DNA of 64,000 bases from Microbacterium sp. 1.5R (GCF_001889265.1 NZ_CP018151.1:1860001-1924000); one strand, 5' to 3'. Positions 19,762-28,788 are shown, counted from the first letter of the stretch. Notes: a model not told the origin generated them from the letters alone. Numbers and translations: made by a program.

Positions 19762-19837
19762 GGGCGATTGGCGCAGTTGGTAGCGCGCTTCCTTCACACG
19801 GAAGAGGTCATCGGTTCGAGTCCGGTATCGCCCACCA
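19762..19837 (+). tRNA. tRNA-Val(CAC)
   Basis: Acceptor GGGCGAT/ATCGCCC, anticodon stem CTTCC/GGAAG around TTCACAC (CAC), T arm ATCGG-TTCGAGT-CCGGT, and an encoded CCA at 19835-19837, unlike the three tRNAs on the other strand. A -10-like TAGTAT lies at 19733-19738. Confidence 0.95.
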
Positions 19838-19840
19838 CAG

Positions 19841-19874
19841 AACCCCGCGCATCTGAGATGCCGCGGGGTTTTCT
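19841..19874 (+). terminator. tRNA-Val(CAC) terminator
   Basis: AACCCCGCG (19841-19849) pairs with CGCGGGGTT (19862-19870), with an inner ATCT/AGAT pair, followed by TTCT. It begins four bases after the tRNA. Confidence 0.85.
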
Positions 19875-19929
19875 CATGGCGCGAGGGCGCGGGAGCCAGC
19901 GCCGATCTTTCGATTGCTAGCGTTGCGGC

Positions 19930-20382
19930 ATGCCCACCTTGCTCGACGACTTCCTCTCCGGAGATCGCGGACGCGTGATGCACGCGGTGTGGGAGACGAT
20001 CCGCTCGCGGGATGCCGCGACTCTCGACCCCCTCGTCGCCGCGCTTCCGCAGCTCCGGCGCGAGGCGACGAGGCTCGATCTGGGCGGGATGATCTATTCG
20101 AACAACGCCCATCTGGCGCACGCGCTCACCAAACTCGAACAGTATCGCGATAGGGAGTGCTGGTGCGCCGCTTACCCCGGGCTGCTCACGAATGACCCCG
20201 AGAAGGAACAGGCGCTCGGCCACGTCAGCATCCTCTCGACGAGCGATCCTGGCTGGTCGATGACCTATGTCACCGAATGCGCCGTGTGCGGGAGGCTGTT
20301 CGATGTCGAGCAGGGGGACCATCACTTCATGTGGTGGAGATGGGTGCCGCGCGGGGTGAAGAGAAGCCGCGGAGAGGTCTGA
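19930..20382 (+). CDS. Hypothetical protein with C-terminal CxxC motif
   Basis: 150 residues, family not recognised. The first half is helical (DDFLSGDRGRVMHAVWETI), the second holds ECWCAAYPG, TYVTECAVCGRLFDVEQGDHHFMWWRW, which could bind zinc. The cysteine pairs and the acidic, tryptophan-rich end suggest a small cytosolic protein. It sits between the tRNA cluster and the GIY-YIG gene and may be in one transcript with the latter (29-bp gap). Confidence 0.65.
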   Translation: MPTLLDDFLSGDRGRVMHAVWETIRSRDAATLDPLVAALPQLRREATRLDLGGMIYSNNAHLAHALTKLEQYRDRECWCAAYPGLLTNDPEKEQALGHVSILSTSDPGWSMTYVTECAVCGRLFDVEQGDHHFMWWRWVPRGVKRSRGEV

Positions 20383-20411
20383 CGTCGGTGGCCGGCGGTA
20401 GCGTTCCGACC

Positions 20412-20834
20412 ATGCCGCGCACTCCGCTCCCGAGCCCTTGTCCGCTCTGCGGCCATGGAGACGCGGTGCGCGTGACCACCGCGCTGCTGTGCGACTGGTG
20501 CGGGTGGCGTTACGGCGACTCCCCCGACCCCGACCTCCCCCGCCCGGTGGTCGAGGTGGTCTATTACATCCGCTACGACCGTCGGGTGAAGATCGGCACC
20601 AGTCGCCGGCCGCGTCACCGACTCGCGAGCATCCGCCACGACGAGCTCCTCGCGTTCGAGCCGGGTGGCCGTGCGGTGGAGCAATCGAGACACCGCGAGT
20701 TCGCCGACATCCGGGAGGGCGGCGAATGGTTCACCCTCACCCCGTATCTCGCGGCCCACATCGACGGACTGCGCACGCTGGACGACCCCTGGCAGCTCTA
20801 CGCGCGCTGGGTGGCGGCGGCATTGCAGAACTGA
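20412..20834 (+). CDS. Zinc-ribbon plus GIY-YIG-like (MUG113/T5orf172 type) nuclease-domain protein
   Basis: 140 residues. Residues about 9-35 form a zinc ribbon (CPLCGHGDA ... LLCDWCGWRYG). The rest resembles the compact GIY-YIG variant: VVYYIRYDRRVKIGTSRRPRHRL, a Glu in RAVEQSRHREF and GEWFTLTPYL. Such domains are found in phage and defence-associated proteins and in some stand-alone bacterial genes; activity is unproven. The frame is open upstream, but the ATG at 20412 gives the first sensible domain start. Confidence 0.75.
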   Translation: MPRTPLPSPCPLCGHGDAVRVTTALLCDWCGWRYGDSPDPDLPRPVVEVVYYIRYDRRVKIGTSRRPRHRLASIRHDELLAFEPGGRAVEQSRHREFADIREGGEWFTLTPYLAAHIDGLRTLDDPWQLYARWVAAALQN

Positions 20835-20870
20835 AGCCCCGCACAGGGCCGACGTTCCGTGCGGGGCTTC
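20833..20870. terminator. Bidirectional terminator between GIY-YIG and SPW genes
   Basis: GAAGCCCCGCAC (20833-20844) pairs perfectly with GTGCGGGGCTTC (20859-20870). It begins in the stop codon of the upstream gene and serves the convergent pair. Confidence 0.8.
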
Positions 20871-20885
20871 AGAGTTCGTACGCCA

Positions 20886-21269
20886 TCAGACGCGAGCGGT
20901 GGCCTTGACCTTCGCGGGCTGCGGCTGCGAGAACAGCACGACCACGATCACGGCGACGCCGACGACCACGTGCGGCACCCAGACGTTCGGCGCCTCCGTC
21001 GAGAAGCCGAAGATCCACGGCGACAGCGCCAGGAACAGGCTCGCGACGATGTCGAACACGAGGTGGACGGGCATCGGGATGACGCCGAACGGCCCCCATT
21101 CGTACTTCGTGAAGAGGCTGTAGACGATGAGCCCGATTCCGAGCACGATCGGGATGATCACGGCGGGGCCGCCCATGCTCGCGAAGCCGAAGAGCCACGG
21201 AGCGGCGATCAGCGCCACTCCGACGATGTAGTCGAGAATTCCATGGACCTTGGTGGGGATGAAACGCAT
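20886..21269 (-). CDS. SPW-repeat membrane protein
   Basis: 127 residues with four membrane helices and two SPW-type repeats, AAPWLFGF near residue 22 and LSPWIFGF near 85, each followed by a helix. The SPW family (PF03779) is found in bacterial and archaeal membrane proteins of unknown role. MRFIPTKVHGILDYIVG is the typical beginning. Monocistronic on the minus strand; a GGAGGAAT site precedes the ATG. Confidence 0.88.
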   Translation of the reverse strand: MRFIPTKVHGILDYIVGVALIAAPWLFGFASMGGPAVIIPIVLGIGLIVYSLFTKYEWGPFGVIPMPVHLVFDIVASLFLALSPWIFGFSTEAPNVWVPHVVVGVAVIVVVLFSQPQPAKVKATARV

Positions 21270-21363
21270 GATTCCTCCTGTGGTGTCGTCGCATCCTGCG
21301 ACTCACAGACTGTTCGCAGCCGTTCGTCGAACGGATTGCGACCGGGTCACACGTGTCGGGGCT

Positions 21364-21942
21364 TCAGGCGGTCGCCCAGCCGTATCGTCGAGCCAGAGCC
21401 GAAGCGACCTCCCCGTAGCGCGATCGGTCGAGCACCGCGGCCTCACGGCGCAGTCCGCTCTCGTGCACGCTGTACAGCAGCTCGATGTCGACCCAGGACT
21501 CCCGTCCCTGCGCGTCCCAGCCGCCGGAGCCGATCGACAGGTAGTCGCGGTCGCCGTCGTGCGCCTTGCTCGTCATCCGCACCGCATAGACACGTTCTGC
21601 GGATTCGCGCCCGATCACGAGCACCGGCCGATCCTTGCCTCGACCGTCGTTCTCCTCATAGGGCACCCAGGTCCAGATGATCTCACCCGCGTCAGGGGCG
21701 CCGTCCCGGTCGGGCGCGTAGCCGATGCGGAGGTCATCGATCCGGTCGGGGTCGACCCGCCGTGTCTCGGTCCCGCGCGACGCCGCTCTCGACGCCCCTG
21801 AGGCGGAGCGGACCTCCTCGGAGGTGCGCAGACGCGAGACCGGGCGTCTCGGACGAGTTTTCGTCCGAGACGCCCGGTCAGATCCCAGTGCTGTGAAGAG
21901 GATCTCCGCGAGTCGTGCCAGGATGCCGTTGGTGTTGCTCAC
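21364..21942 (-). CDS. PemK/MazF-like protein, no antitoxin adjacent
   Basis: 192 residues. The C-terminal two thirds match the PemK/MazF fold in actinobacteria: GEIIWTWVPYEENDGRGKDRPVLVIGRE, VRMTSKAHDGDRDYLSIG, and SWVDIELLYSV. The first 70 residues are basic and probably disordered. Known MazF toxins cleave mRNA, but no antitoxin gene is next to this one, so it may be a housekeeping homologue rather than a toxin. It starts with a GTG 20 bp after amt, with AGGG upstream, and carries a perfect 17-bp hairpin early in its coding region. Confidence 0.75.
   Translation of the reverse strand: MSNTNGILARLAEILFTALGSDRASRTKTRPRRPVSRLRTSEEVRSASGASRAASRGTETRRVDPDRIDDLRIGYAPDRDGAPDAGEIIWTWVPYEENDGRGKDRPVLVIGRESAERVYAVRMTSKAHDGDRDYLSIGSGGWDAQGRESWVDIELLYSVHESGLRREAAVLDRSRYGEVASALARRYGWATA
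21840..21877. other. Perfect 17-bp hairpin inside the PemK-like gene
   Basis: CCGGGCGTCTCGGACGA (21840-21856) pairs fully with TCGTCCGAGACGCCCGG (21861-21877) around a 4-nt loop. It lies about 85 bp downstream of the amt stop, inside codons 22-35 of the PemK-like gene. It may act as an amt terminator or attenuator that limits read-through into the PemK-like gene. Confidence 0.7.
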
Positions 21943-21962
21943 ACGGTCACCCTAACGGCAGT

Positions 21963-23201
21963 TCAGGCGTCGGCCAGCGCGTAGCCCTCCTCGCCGTGGA
22001 CGACCTGGTCGACACCGGCGATCTCGTCTTCGCTCGTGATGCGGAAGCCGATCGTCTTCTCGATCGCGAAGCCGATGATGAAGGCGACGACGAAGGAGTA
22101 GATCAGCACACCGAGCGCTGCGATCGCCTGGACGGCGAGCTGACGTGCGTCGCCTCCGACGAACAGACCGGTCTCGGTGGCGAAGAAGCCGAGGTACAGC
22201 GTTCCGATGAGGCCACCCACCAGGTGGATGCCGACCACGTCGAGCGAGTCGTCGAAGCCGAGACGGAACTTCATCTCGACCGCCAGCGCGCAGACGATAC
22301 CGGCGACGGCACCGAGCAGCAGCGACCATCCGGGCGTCAGGTTCGCGCAGGCCGGGGTGATGGCGACGAGACCGGCGACCGCGCCGGACGCTGCACCGAC
22401 CGAGGTTGCCTTGCCGTCCTTGATGCGCTCGATGAGGATCCAGCCGAGGATCGCCGCCGCCGTGGCGCCGAGGGTGTTCAGGCCGATGAGTCCGACGCCG
22501 CCCATGTCCTCTGCGAGCCACTCCGCGCCGGCGTTGAAGCCGAACCAGCCGAACCACAGCAGCGCTGCGCCGAGGAGCGTCAGCGGCACGTTGTGCGGCT
22601 TGAGGATGCCCTTCTGGAAGCCGATGCGCTTGCCGAGGACGATCGCGAGGGCGAGAGCCGCGGCGCCGGCGTTGATGTGCACCGCGGTACCACCGGCGTA
22701 GTCGATGACGCCGATGCCGCTGTCCTCACCGAACAGCGTGGTGCCGAGGTTCATGATCCAGCCGCCGCCCCAGACCCATGCGGCTACGGGGAAGTATCCG
22801 ACGGTGGCGAAGACACCGGCGAAGATGAGCCAGCTGCCGAACTTCGCGCGGTCGGCGATGGCGCCCGAGATGAGCGCGACGGTGATGATCGCGAAGGTCG
22901 CGCCGTAGGCGACTCCGAGAAGTGCGACGTTCGAGCCCTCACCGGCCGCGAGGCTCGAGAGACCGAAGTCGGCGAAGGGGTTGCCGGCGAATGCCGTCGG
23001 GCTGTCGACCGCGCTCATCGAGAATCCGAAGAGGATCCAGAGGACGGCGACGAGACCGATCGAGCCGAAGCTCATCATCATCATGCTGACGACGCTCTTG
23101 GCCTTGACGAGACCGCCGTAGAAGAAGGCGACGCCGGGCGTCATGAGCAGTACGAGGGCGGTCGCGGTGATCGCCCAGGAGATGTTGCCTGGAGCATCCA
23201 T
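21963..23201 (-). CDS. amt: Ammonium transporter Amt
   Basis: 412 residues with eleven hydrophobic segments and Amt landmarks: FFYGGLVKAKSVVSMMMMSF, DYAGGTAVHINAGAAALALA (conserved Asp-Tyr-Ala-Gly-Gly and His) and DSLDVVGIHLVGGLIGTL (second His). It conducts ammonium across the cytoplasmic membrane. An ATG at 23201 has GTGAGG seven bases before it and is preferred over a TTG at 23207. There is no glnB or glnD downstream, which usually follow amt in actinobacteria; the next gene is the PemK-like one. Confidence 0.95.
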   Translation of the reverse strand: MDAPGNISWAITATALVLLMTPGVAFFYGGLVKAKSVVSMMMMSFGSIGLVAVLWILFGFSMSAVDSPTAFAGNPFADFGLSSLAAGEGSNVALLGVAYGATFAIITVALISGAIADRAKFGSWLIFAGVFATVGYFPVAAWVWGGGWIMNLGTTLFGEDSGIGVIDYAGGTAVHINAGAAALALAIVLGKRIGFQKGILKPHNVPLTLLGAALLWFGWFGFNAGAEWLAEDMGGVGLIGLNTLGATAAAILGWILIERIKDGKATSVGAASGAVAGLVAITPACANLTPGWSLLLGAVAGIVCALAVEMKFRLGFDDSLDVVGIHLVGGLIGTLYLGFFATETGLFVGGDARQLAVQAIAALGVLIYSFVVAFIIGFAIEKTIGFRITSEDEIAGVDQVVHGEEGYALADA

Positions 23202-23316
23202 AGTCAAACCTCACATTCGGGAAACTGAGAGCTTCAGTGTGACGAGGCCCGATTTCCGGAATGCGTGAGGTTTGTTGCGGTGGCGTTACAGAGACGCCGC
23301 GTGTGTGAACACTGCG

Positions 23317-24366
23317 TTACGCGACACTGCGATCCGCGTGTGTAAGTGCATTGAGTCTGGAGACAGCGCGCAGATATTTCTTGCGATATCCCCCGTTCAG
23401 CATCTCTTCTGCGAAGACCTGGTCGAGGCTCACACCGGTGGCGACGATCGGGATCTGCGCGTCGTACACGCGGTCGACGAACGCGACGAAGCGCAGAGCC
23501 TCGGACTGATCGGTCAGGACCCGCACATCCCGCAGGCCCACGAGATCCAGCTCGGCGATGATCCGCAGATACCGCGAGGGGTGCACCCGGGCCAGGTGAC
23601 GGATGACGTCGGCGAAGGAATCGTCGGACGCGTTTCCGTGCCCCGCCCCCTCGTCGATCGCGCGGGCATAGGAATCGTCGTCGCTCACGACGGCGTGCCC
23701 GTCGAGCGCCCGCTGGCGGAAGTCGACACCGTCGATGCGGATCGTCTGGAAGCTGTCGGACATCGCGTGGATCTCTCGGAGGAAGTCCTGTGCGGCGAAG
23801 CGGCCCTCACCCAGTGCGTTCGGCGGAGTGTTCGAGGTCGCCGCGAGCTTGGTGCCGGTGGGAACCAGCTCGCCGATGAGCCGAGTCATGACCATGGTGT
23901 CGCCCGGGTCATCGAGTTCGAACTCGTCGATGCACAGCAGGTCTGCACCCTTGAGCAGGTCGACGGTGTTCTTGTAGCCGAGCGCACCGACCAGAGCCGT
24001 GTACTCGATGAACGAGCCGAAGTACTTCCTGCGCGCGGGCATCGCGTGATAGATCGACGCCAGCAGGTGGGTCTTGCCGACGCCGAATCCGCCGTCGAGA
24101 TAGACGCCCGGCTTCGTCTCCGGCTCCTTCTTGGCTCGGCTGAAGAATCCGCCCCGCTTGAGCGGAGCACCGCGTCCGGCGAACCGGATGAGCGTCTCCT
24201 TGGCGTCCTCCTGCGAGGGGTAGGCCGCATCGGCACGATAGCTCTCGAACGTCGCACCGTCGAACTGCGGCGGCGGCACGAGGCTGGCCAGCATCTCGGG
24301 ACCGGTGACGGTCGGCTGTCGATCTGTCAGGTGCACGATGCCCGTGCGGCTGGGCGTGTCGGTCAT
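23317..24366 (-). CDS. zapE: AFG1/ZapE family ATPase
   Basis: A 349-residue AAA+-type ATPase with Walker [14 protein letters not shown] near residue 97, Walker [17 protein letters not shown] and [16 protein letters not shown]. These are standard in the ZapE/AFG1 family; in Escherichia coli ZapE acts at the division ring under stress, and the mitochondrial relative helps degrade proteins. The frame is open to 24612, but [18 protein letters not shown] gives the family start. Monocistronic and divergent from the rhodanese gene. Confidence 0.88.
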   Translation of the reverse strand: MTDTPSRTGIVHLTDRQPTVTGPEMLASLVPPPQFDGATFESYRADAAYPSQEDAKETLIRFAGRGAPLKRGGFFSRAKKEPETKPGVYLDGGFGVGKTHLLASIYHAMPARRKYFGSFIEYTALVGALGYKNTVDLLKGADLLCIDEFELDDPGDTMVMTRLIGELVPTGTKLAATSNTPPNALGEGRFAAQDFLREIHAMSDSFQTIRIDGVDFRQRALDGHAVVSDDDSYARAIDEGAGHGNASDDSFADVIRHLARVHPSRYLRIIAELDLVGLRDVRVLTDQSEALRFVAFVDRVYDAQIPIVATGVSLDQVFAEEMLNGGYRKKYLRAVSRLNALTHADRSVA

Positions 24367-24512
24367 CACGGTCCTGTGTCGGGGGCGCACCTGTGTCGAA
24401 GTCTTACGAATCGGGTGCAGGGCGCACGGCGTGGATCTATCGTCGAAGTATCGGCTCCACATTACGCCGTCGTCCCCTGCATCATCGCCGCTCACCGTCT
24501 GAGGAGATCCCT

Positions 24513-25406
24513 GTGGCCATCGAGTTCGACACCACTTCGTCAAAGTTCGCCGAGTACGCCGAGCCCGGCCGTCTCGTGAGCACCGAGTGGCTGGCCGAGC
24601 GCCTCGGCACACCGGGCCTGGTCGTCGTCGAATCCGATGAGGACGTGCTGCTGTACGAGACGGGCCACATCCCCGGCGCCGTGAAGGTCGACTGGCACAC
24701 CGAGCTCAATGATCCCGTCGTGCGCGACTATGTCGACGGCGAGGGCTTCGCGAAGCTGCTCAGCACCAAGGGCATCTCCCGCGACGACACCGTCGTGATC
24801 TACGGCGACAAGAACAACTGGTGGGCCGCCTACGCGCTCTGGGTCTTCTCGCTCTTCGGCCACGAGGACGTTCGGCTGCTCGACGGCGGACGCGATCGCT
24901 GGATCTCCGAGGGCCGCGAGATCACCCGGGACGCCCCGCAGATCACGCCGACGGAGTATCCCGTGGTCGAACGCGACGACTCGGAGATCCGCGCATACAA
25001 GGAGGATGTCCTCGCTCACATCGGCAGCCCGCTGATCGATGTGCGCTCTCCCGAGGAATACAGCGGTGAGCGCACCACCGCACCGGCCTACCCCGAAGAG
25101 GGAGCCCTGCGCGCGGGGCACATCCCCACCGCCCAGAGCGTGCCGTGGGCGAAGGCCGTGGCTGAGGACGGCGGCTTCCGGTCGCGGGCCGAACTCGACG
25201 CGATCTATCGTGACGGGGCCGGACTCGCCGATGGCGACGAGGTCGTCGCGTACTGCCGCATCGGAGAGCGCTCGAGCCACACGTGGTTCGTCCTCACGCA
25301 CCTGCTCGGATTCGAGAACGTCCGCAACTACGACGGCTCGTGGACCGAGTGGGGCAGCGCGGTGCGGGTCCCGATCGTGACCGGCGCGGAGCCCGGATCC
25401 CTCTGA
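24513..25406 (+). CDS. Two-domain thiosulfate sulfurtransferase (rhodanese)
   Basis: 297 residues with two rhodanese domains. The first (about 20-135) is inactive-looking; the second (about 165-290) has the catalytic Cys in [16 protein letters not shown]. The fold motifs [10 protein letters not shown] and [10 protein letters not shown] are present. It transfers sulfur from thiosulfate or a persulfide donor. A GAGGAGA site lies before the GTG. The next gene, sufE, follows after 19 bp, so the two probably form a sulfur-trafficking operon. Confidence 0.92.
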   Translation: MAIEFDTTSSKFAEYAEPGRLVSTEWLAERLGTPGLVVVESDEDVLLYETGHIPGAVKVDWHTELNDPVVRDYVDGEGFAKLLSTKGISRDDTVVIYGDKNNWWAAYALWVFSLFGHEDVRLLDGGRDRWISEGREITRDAPQITPTEYPVVERDDSEIRAYKEDVLAHIGSPLIDVRSPEEYSGERTTAPAYPEEGALRAGHIPTAQSVPWAKAVAEDGGFRSRAELDAIYRDGAGLADGDEVVAYCRIGERSSHTWFVLTHLLGFENVRNYDGSWTEWGSAVRVPIVTGAEPGSL

Positions 25407-25425
25407 TCGTGGGAGAATGACAGGG

Positions 25426-25857
25426 ATGAGCACCACGCACGTTCCTGACACCCTCGCTGAGATCCGCGACGGATTCCTCGAGACCCCCGAGGCGGATCGA
25501 CTGCTGCTCCTGCTGGAGTACTCGGACGAGCTGCCGGAGGTCTCCGAAGAGGTCGCGAATCACCCCGAGATGTGCGAGCGCGTCGCGGAATGCCAGTCAC
25601 CGGTGTACATCTACGTCGAAGTCGCCGACGGGATCGTGACCATGCACGCCACCGCCCCGCCCGAGGCGCCGACCACGCGCGGATTCGCGAGCATCCTCGT
25701 GCAGGGCATCTCCGGCCTCACCCCTGACGAGGTTCTCGCGATCCCCGACGACTATCCGCAGTCGATCGGTCTCACCCGCGCGGTGTCGCCGCTGCGCATC
25801 GGCGGCATGACCGGCATGCTGATGCGCGCCAAGAAGCAGGTCATGCAGAAGCGCTGA
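25426..25857 (+). CDS. sufE: SufE family sulfur acceptor protein
   Basis: 143 residues. The sulfur-accepting cysteine lies in RVAECQSPVYIYVEV; LLLLEYSDELPEVSEEV and the C-terminal GLTRAVSPLRIGGMTGMLMRAKK are family marks. SufE takes sulfur from a cysteine desulfurase; here the partner may be the upstream rhodanese. The ATG at 25426 fits the GGGAGA site better than the ATG at 25417. Its end overlaps the convergent hydrolase gene by 17 bp. Confidence 0.92.
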   Translation: MSTTHVPDTLAEIRDGFLETPEADRLLLLLEYSDELPEVSEEVANHPEMCERVAECQSPVYIYVEVADGIVTMHATAPPEAPTTRGFASILVQGISGLTPDEVLAIPDDYPQSIGLTRAVSPLRIGGMTGMLMRAKKQVMQKR

Positions 25858-26995
25858 ACCCCTGCGCTGCGAGCCATCCGGTGATGGCATCGCTCCACCC
25901 TGCCTGGTCGTAGTTCCAGATCTTGGTGTGCCGGGCGACCGTGAAGCGGGGCATCGTGACCAGGTCGGGTCTGGCCTGCTCGAGTGCGTGCGATGCATCG
26001 GCGGGCACGAATCCGTCGTCGTCGCTGTGCAGGATGAGGATGGGCACCGACAGCTCGTCGGCGCGCGACACCATGTCCAGGCTGTCGAACGGGATCGCGT
26101 TCTCCGCGCCGCTGAGCCGCGCGGTGAACGGGACGGACAGTGCGCCCATCGCGAGGTCCGGCAGCGGTGCGTGCATGCCGGACTCGCGCGCTTGGAATCG
26201 CAGCACGCTGCGCCAGTCGATCACCGGCGACTCGAGGATGAGACCGACGATGCGGTCGCGGTTGCCCGAGTTCAGGGCGGTCTGCATCGCGACCGCTCCG
26301 CCCATCGACCATCCCATCAGGATCACTCGATCGGCGCCGTGTCGGAGCGCATACGACACCGCCGCATCGACGTCGCGCCACTCCGAAGCCCCCAGAGCGT
26401 ACGCACCGCTTCGGCTGCGCGGCGCCTCACCGTCGTTGCGGTACGAGACGACGAGGTTCGGGAAGCCCGCGGCATGCAGCACGGGGACGGCACGAAGGCA
26501 CTCGGCTCGGGTGACCCCTCGTCCGTGGACCTGGATCACCCACGTCGAGGAGTCGGCCGGGAACAGCCAGGCGGGGCATGGCCCGGCCGGGGAACCGATG
26601 AGCACGTTCTGCGAGGGCAGGTGGAGCTCGCCGGGAGTGGAGTAGTACCAACCGCTGAACGCCGCGCTCCTGTCGACGCGGGCGCCCGGTTCGATCTGCG
26701 TCAGCAGCTTGCGCCTCACGGTGGTGGCATCAGCGCTCAGCACCGCGCCGAGCTTGACGTAGCCATACGTTCCCGAGGTGAAGAGTCCGTATCGACCCGG
26801 GAGCTCGGTGTCCCGCGTCCGGGTGAGCTCGATCGTCTGCGCCCCGGTGTCGACGGCGAGGATCTCGACGTTCGCCGGTCGCTTCGCCGGCATGACGACC
26901 CGACGGGCGACGCTGAAGACGAGCAGAGCCAGCGCCGTCCCCAGAGCGAGCAGAGCAGGGACAAGGAGTGCAACGGCGTGCCTGAGACTCTTCAT
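25841..26995 (-). CDS. Membrane-anchored alpha/beta hydrolase
   Basis: 384 residues. Residues about 8-30 form one membrane helix (signal anchor). The catalytic domain has the nucleophile elbow GWSMGG near residue 230, the acid in LILHSDDDGFVP and His in VARHTKIWNYD, so the Ser-Asp-His triad is complete. VIQVHGRG precedes the cap. The substrate is unknown; similar proteins are annotated as peptidases, esterases or BAAT/DUF1749-like hydrolases. Divergent from the DUF3000 gene with a 25-bp gap. Confidence 0.82.
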   Translation of the reverse strand: MKSLRHAVALLVPALLALGTALALLVFSVARRVVMPAKRPANVEILAVDTGAQTIELTRTRDTELPGRYGLFTSGTYGYVKLGAVLSADATTVRRKLLTQIEPGARVDRSAAFSGWYYSTPGELHLPSQNVLIGSPAGPCPAWLFPADSSTWVIQVHGRGVTRAECLRAVPVLHAAGFPNLVVSYRNDGEAPRSRSGAYALGASEWRDVDAAVSYALRHGADRVILMGWSMGGAVAMQTALNSGNRDRIVGLILESPVIDWRSVLRFQARESGMHAPLPDLAMGALSVPFTARLSGAENAIPFDSLDMVSRADELSVPILILHSDDDGFVPADASHALEQARPDLVTMPRFTVARHTKIWNYDQAGWSDAITGWLAAQGFSASA

Positions 26996-27020
26996 CGCTT
27001 CCTGACTCTAGCCTGTTGCC

Positions 27021-27602
27021 GTGACCGCACACCCCGATGCCGGGACGATCTTCGACGCCGCCGTGGCTGAACTGCGCGACATCGCCTTCCGCTCAGACAT
27101 CACCATCCGCGAGATAGCGACGCCGCAGGGCCTCGCTCCGCACGCCCTCGCCCTCGCAGCCGACGTCCGCCCGGACGACGGCGGAGAGTCGGCATACGGG
27201 ACGGGACGTTTCGTTCTGCTGCATGACCCCGACAACCCGGCCGCATGGGACGGCGACTGGCGGATCGTGATCTTCGCCCAGGCGCCGCTCGAGACCGAGA
27301 TCGGCACCGACCCCCTGCTCGCCGACGTCACGTGGTCCTGGCTCGTCGATGCACTCGACTCGAGAGGCGCCGGCTACCACTCCGCGTCGGGCACGTCGAC
27401 CAAGACCCTGTCGAAGGGGTTCGGCGGACTCGCCGTCGAAGGAGACGGCGCACAGATAGAGTTGAGGGCGTCCTGGACACCCGAGGGCCCCTTCACACCC
27501 CATGTCGAGGCCTGGGTCGAACTGGTCGGGATGCTGGCGGGTCTTCCGCCCGGTTCCGAGGGCATCGCCGTTATCGGCGCGCGAAAGGCAGCACGTGACT
27601 GA
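27021..27602 (+). CDS. DUF3000 domain-containing protein
   Basis: 193 residues, matching the actinobacterial DUF3000 family: FDAAVAELRDIAFRSDITIREI near the start, WRIVIFAQAPLETEIGTDPLLADVTWSWL in the middle and ELRASWTPEGPFTPHVEAWVELVGMLAGLPP at the end. The function is unknown. The start is a GTG without a ribosome-binding site, so translation may be leaderless. It overlaps the RNase D gene by 8 nt, an arrangement I recall as conserved in actinobacteria, so the two may work together. Confidence 0.88.
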   Translation: MTAHPDAGTIFDAAVAELRDIAFRSDITIREIATPQGLAPHALALAADVRPDDGGESAYGTGRFVLLHDPDNPAAWDGDWRIVIFAQAPLETEIGTDPLLADVTWSWLVDALDSRGAGYHSASGTSTKTLSKGFGGLAVEGDGAQIELRASWTPEGPFTPHVEAWVELVGMLAGLPPGSEGIAVIGARKAARD

Positions 27603-28788
27603 ATACTCCGTGATCTCCGACGTCTCGGAGTTCCACGCGGCATGCGCCGCACTGGCCGCAGGAACTGGGCCTGTCGCCGTGGACGTCGAGAGGGCATCCG
27701 GATTCCGCTACTCCCAGCGCGCCTATCTCGTGCAGGTGTTCCGCCGCGACGCGGGGGTCTTCCTGTTCGACCCTCCCGCTCTCGGCGACTTCAGCCCTCT
27801 GCAGCAGGCCATCGGCGACGCCCTGTGGGTGTTCCACGCCGCCAGCCAGGATCTTCCGTCTCTGCGCGAACTCGATCTGCTCCCCCACACGATCTTCGAC
27901 ACGGAGCTCGCATCGCGACTGCTGGGTCATGACCGAGTCGGACTCGCCGCGGTCGTCGAGAACACGCTCGGCATCACGCTCAAGAAGGAGCACTCCGCGG
28001 CGGACTGGTCGACCAGACCCCTTCCCGCTGCATGGCTCGAGTACGCGGCACTCGATGTGCTGCACCTCATCGACGTCTACGAGGCTCTGGAGGCGGAGCT
28101 CGAGGAGCAGGGGAAGACCGAGTACGCGGCCGAGGAGTTCGCCGCCACGCTCGCCCGACTGCCGAAGCCTCCTCGCGAAGACCCCTGGCGACGACTCAGC
28201 GGACTGCACCAGGTGCGCGGCGCGCGGAACCTCGCGGTCGCTCGCTCGCTGTGGCAGGCTCGCGAGAGCTTCGCCCAGGATCAGGACGTCTCTCCCGGCC
28301 GTCTGGTGCCGGACCGGTCGCTCATCGCGGCCGTGCTGGCGAACCCGCAGAGCAAGCAGGCGCTCGCGGGGATCAAGGAGTTCCAGGGCCGAGCGAGCCG
28401 CACCCAGCTCGACCGCTGGTGGCAGGCGATGGTCGACGGACGTGCCACGGAGGAGCTTCCCAGGGAGCGGGTTCCCAGCGATACGCTGCCGCCGCCGCGA
28501 GCCTGGTCCGATCGCAATCCGGAGGCCGACGCGCGACTCAAAGCCGCCCGCCCGGTCGTCGAGGCCACGGCCGAGGAACTCGGGATGCCGACCGAGAACC
28601 TGCTCACCCCCGATCACCTGCGCCGTGTGGCGTGGGATGTACCGGGAACGACGCCCGAGGCCATCGGCGAGGCACTCGCCGCACTGGGTGCCCGCCCGTG
28701 GCAGATTGCACAGACTGCACAGAAGATCGCGGACGCCTTTGTAGAGGCGGCGCAAACGCCCGACGAGGCGTCCGCACCGGCTTCGTAG
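27595..28788 (+). CDS. rnd: RNase D-like 3'-5' exonuclease with HRDC domain
   Basis: A 397-residue DEDDy exonuclease. The acidic residues appear in VAVDVERASGF (Asp, Glu, near 29-31), FHAASQDLPSL (Asp) and YAALDVLHLIDVYEAL (Tyr and Asp). An HRDC-like helical domain with LHQVRGARNLAVARSLWQARE (about 205-285) follows, then a C-terminal extension. RNase D proteins trim the 3' ends of tRNAs and other stable RNAs. It is the second gene of a coupled pair with the DUF3000 gene. Confidence 0.92.
   Translation: MTEYSVISDVSEFHAACAALAAGTGPVAVDVERASGFRYSQRAYLVQVFRRDAGVFLFDPPALGDFSPLQQAIGDALWVFHAASQDLPSLRELDLLPHTIFDTELASRLLGHDRVGLAAVVENTLGITLKKEHSAADWSTRPLPAAWLEYAALDVLHLIDVYEALEAELEEQGKTEYAAEEFAATLARLPKPPREDPWRRLSGLHQVRGARNLAVARSLWQARESFAQDQDVSPGRLVPDRSLIAAVLANPQSKQALAGIKEFQGRASRTQLDRWWQAMVDGRATEELPRERVPSDTLPPPRAWSDRNPEADARLKAARPVVEATAEELGMPTENLLTPDHLRRVAWDVPGTTPEAIGEALAALGARPWQIAQTAQKIADAFVEAAQTPDEASAPAS

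Noticed and set aside
20412..20834. Homing endonuclease reading of the GIY-YIG-like protein
   Set aside because: No intron or intein is nearby and the zinc-ribbon plus compact domain suits a free-standing protein.
21364..21942. Complete toxin-antitoxin module
   Set aside because: No small antitoxin ORF is next to the PemK-like gene on either side.
23283..23320. Two GCGTTAC repeats upstream of amt, considered as GlnR sites
   Set aside because: The spacing and partner boxes do not match the GTnAC-n6-GAAAC pattern, and one copy overlaps the zapE stop codon. Too weak to call.
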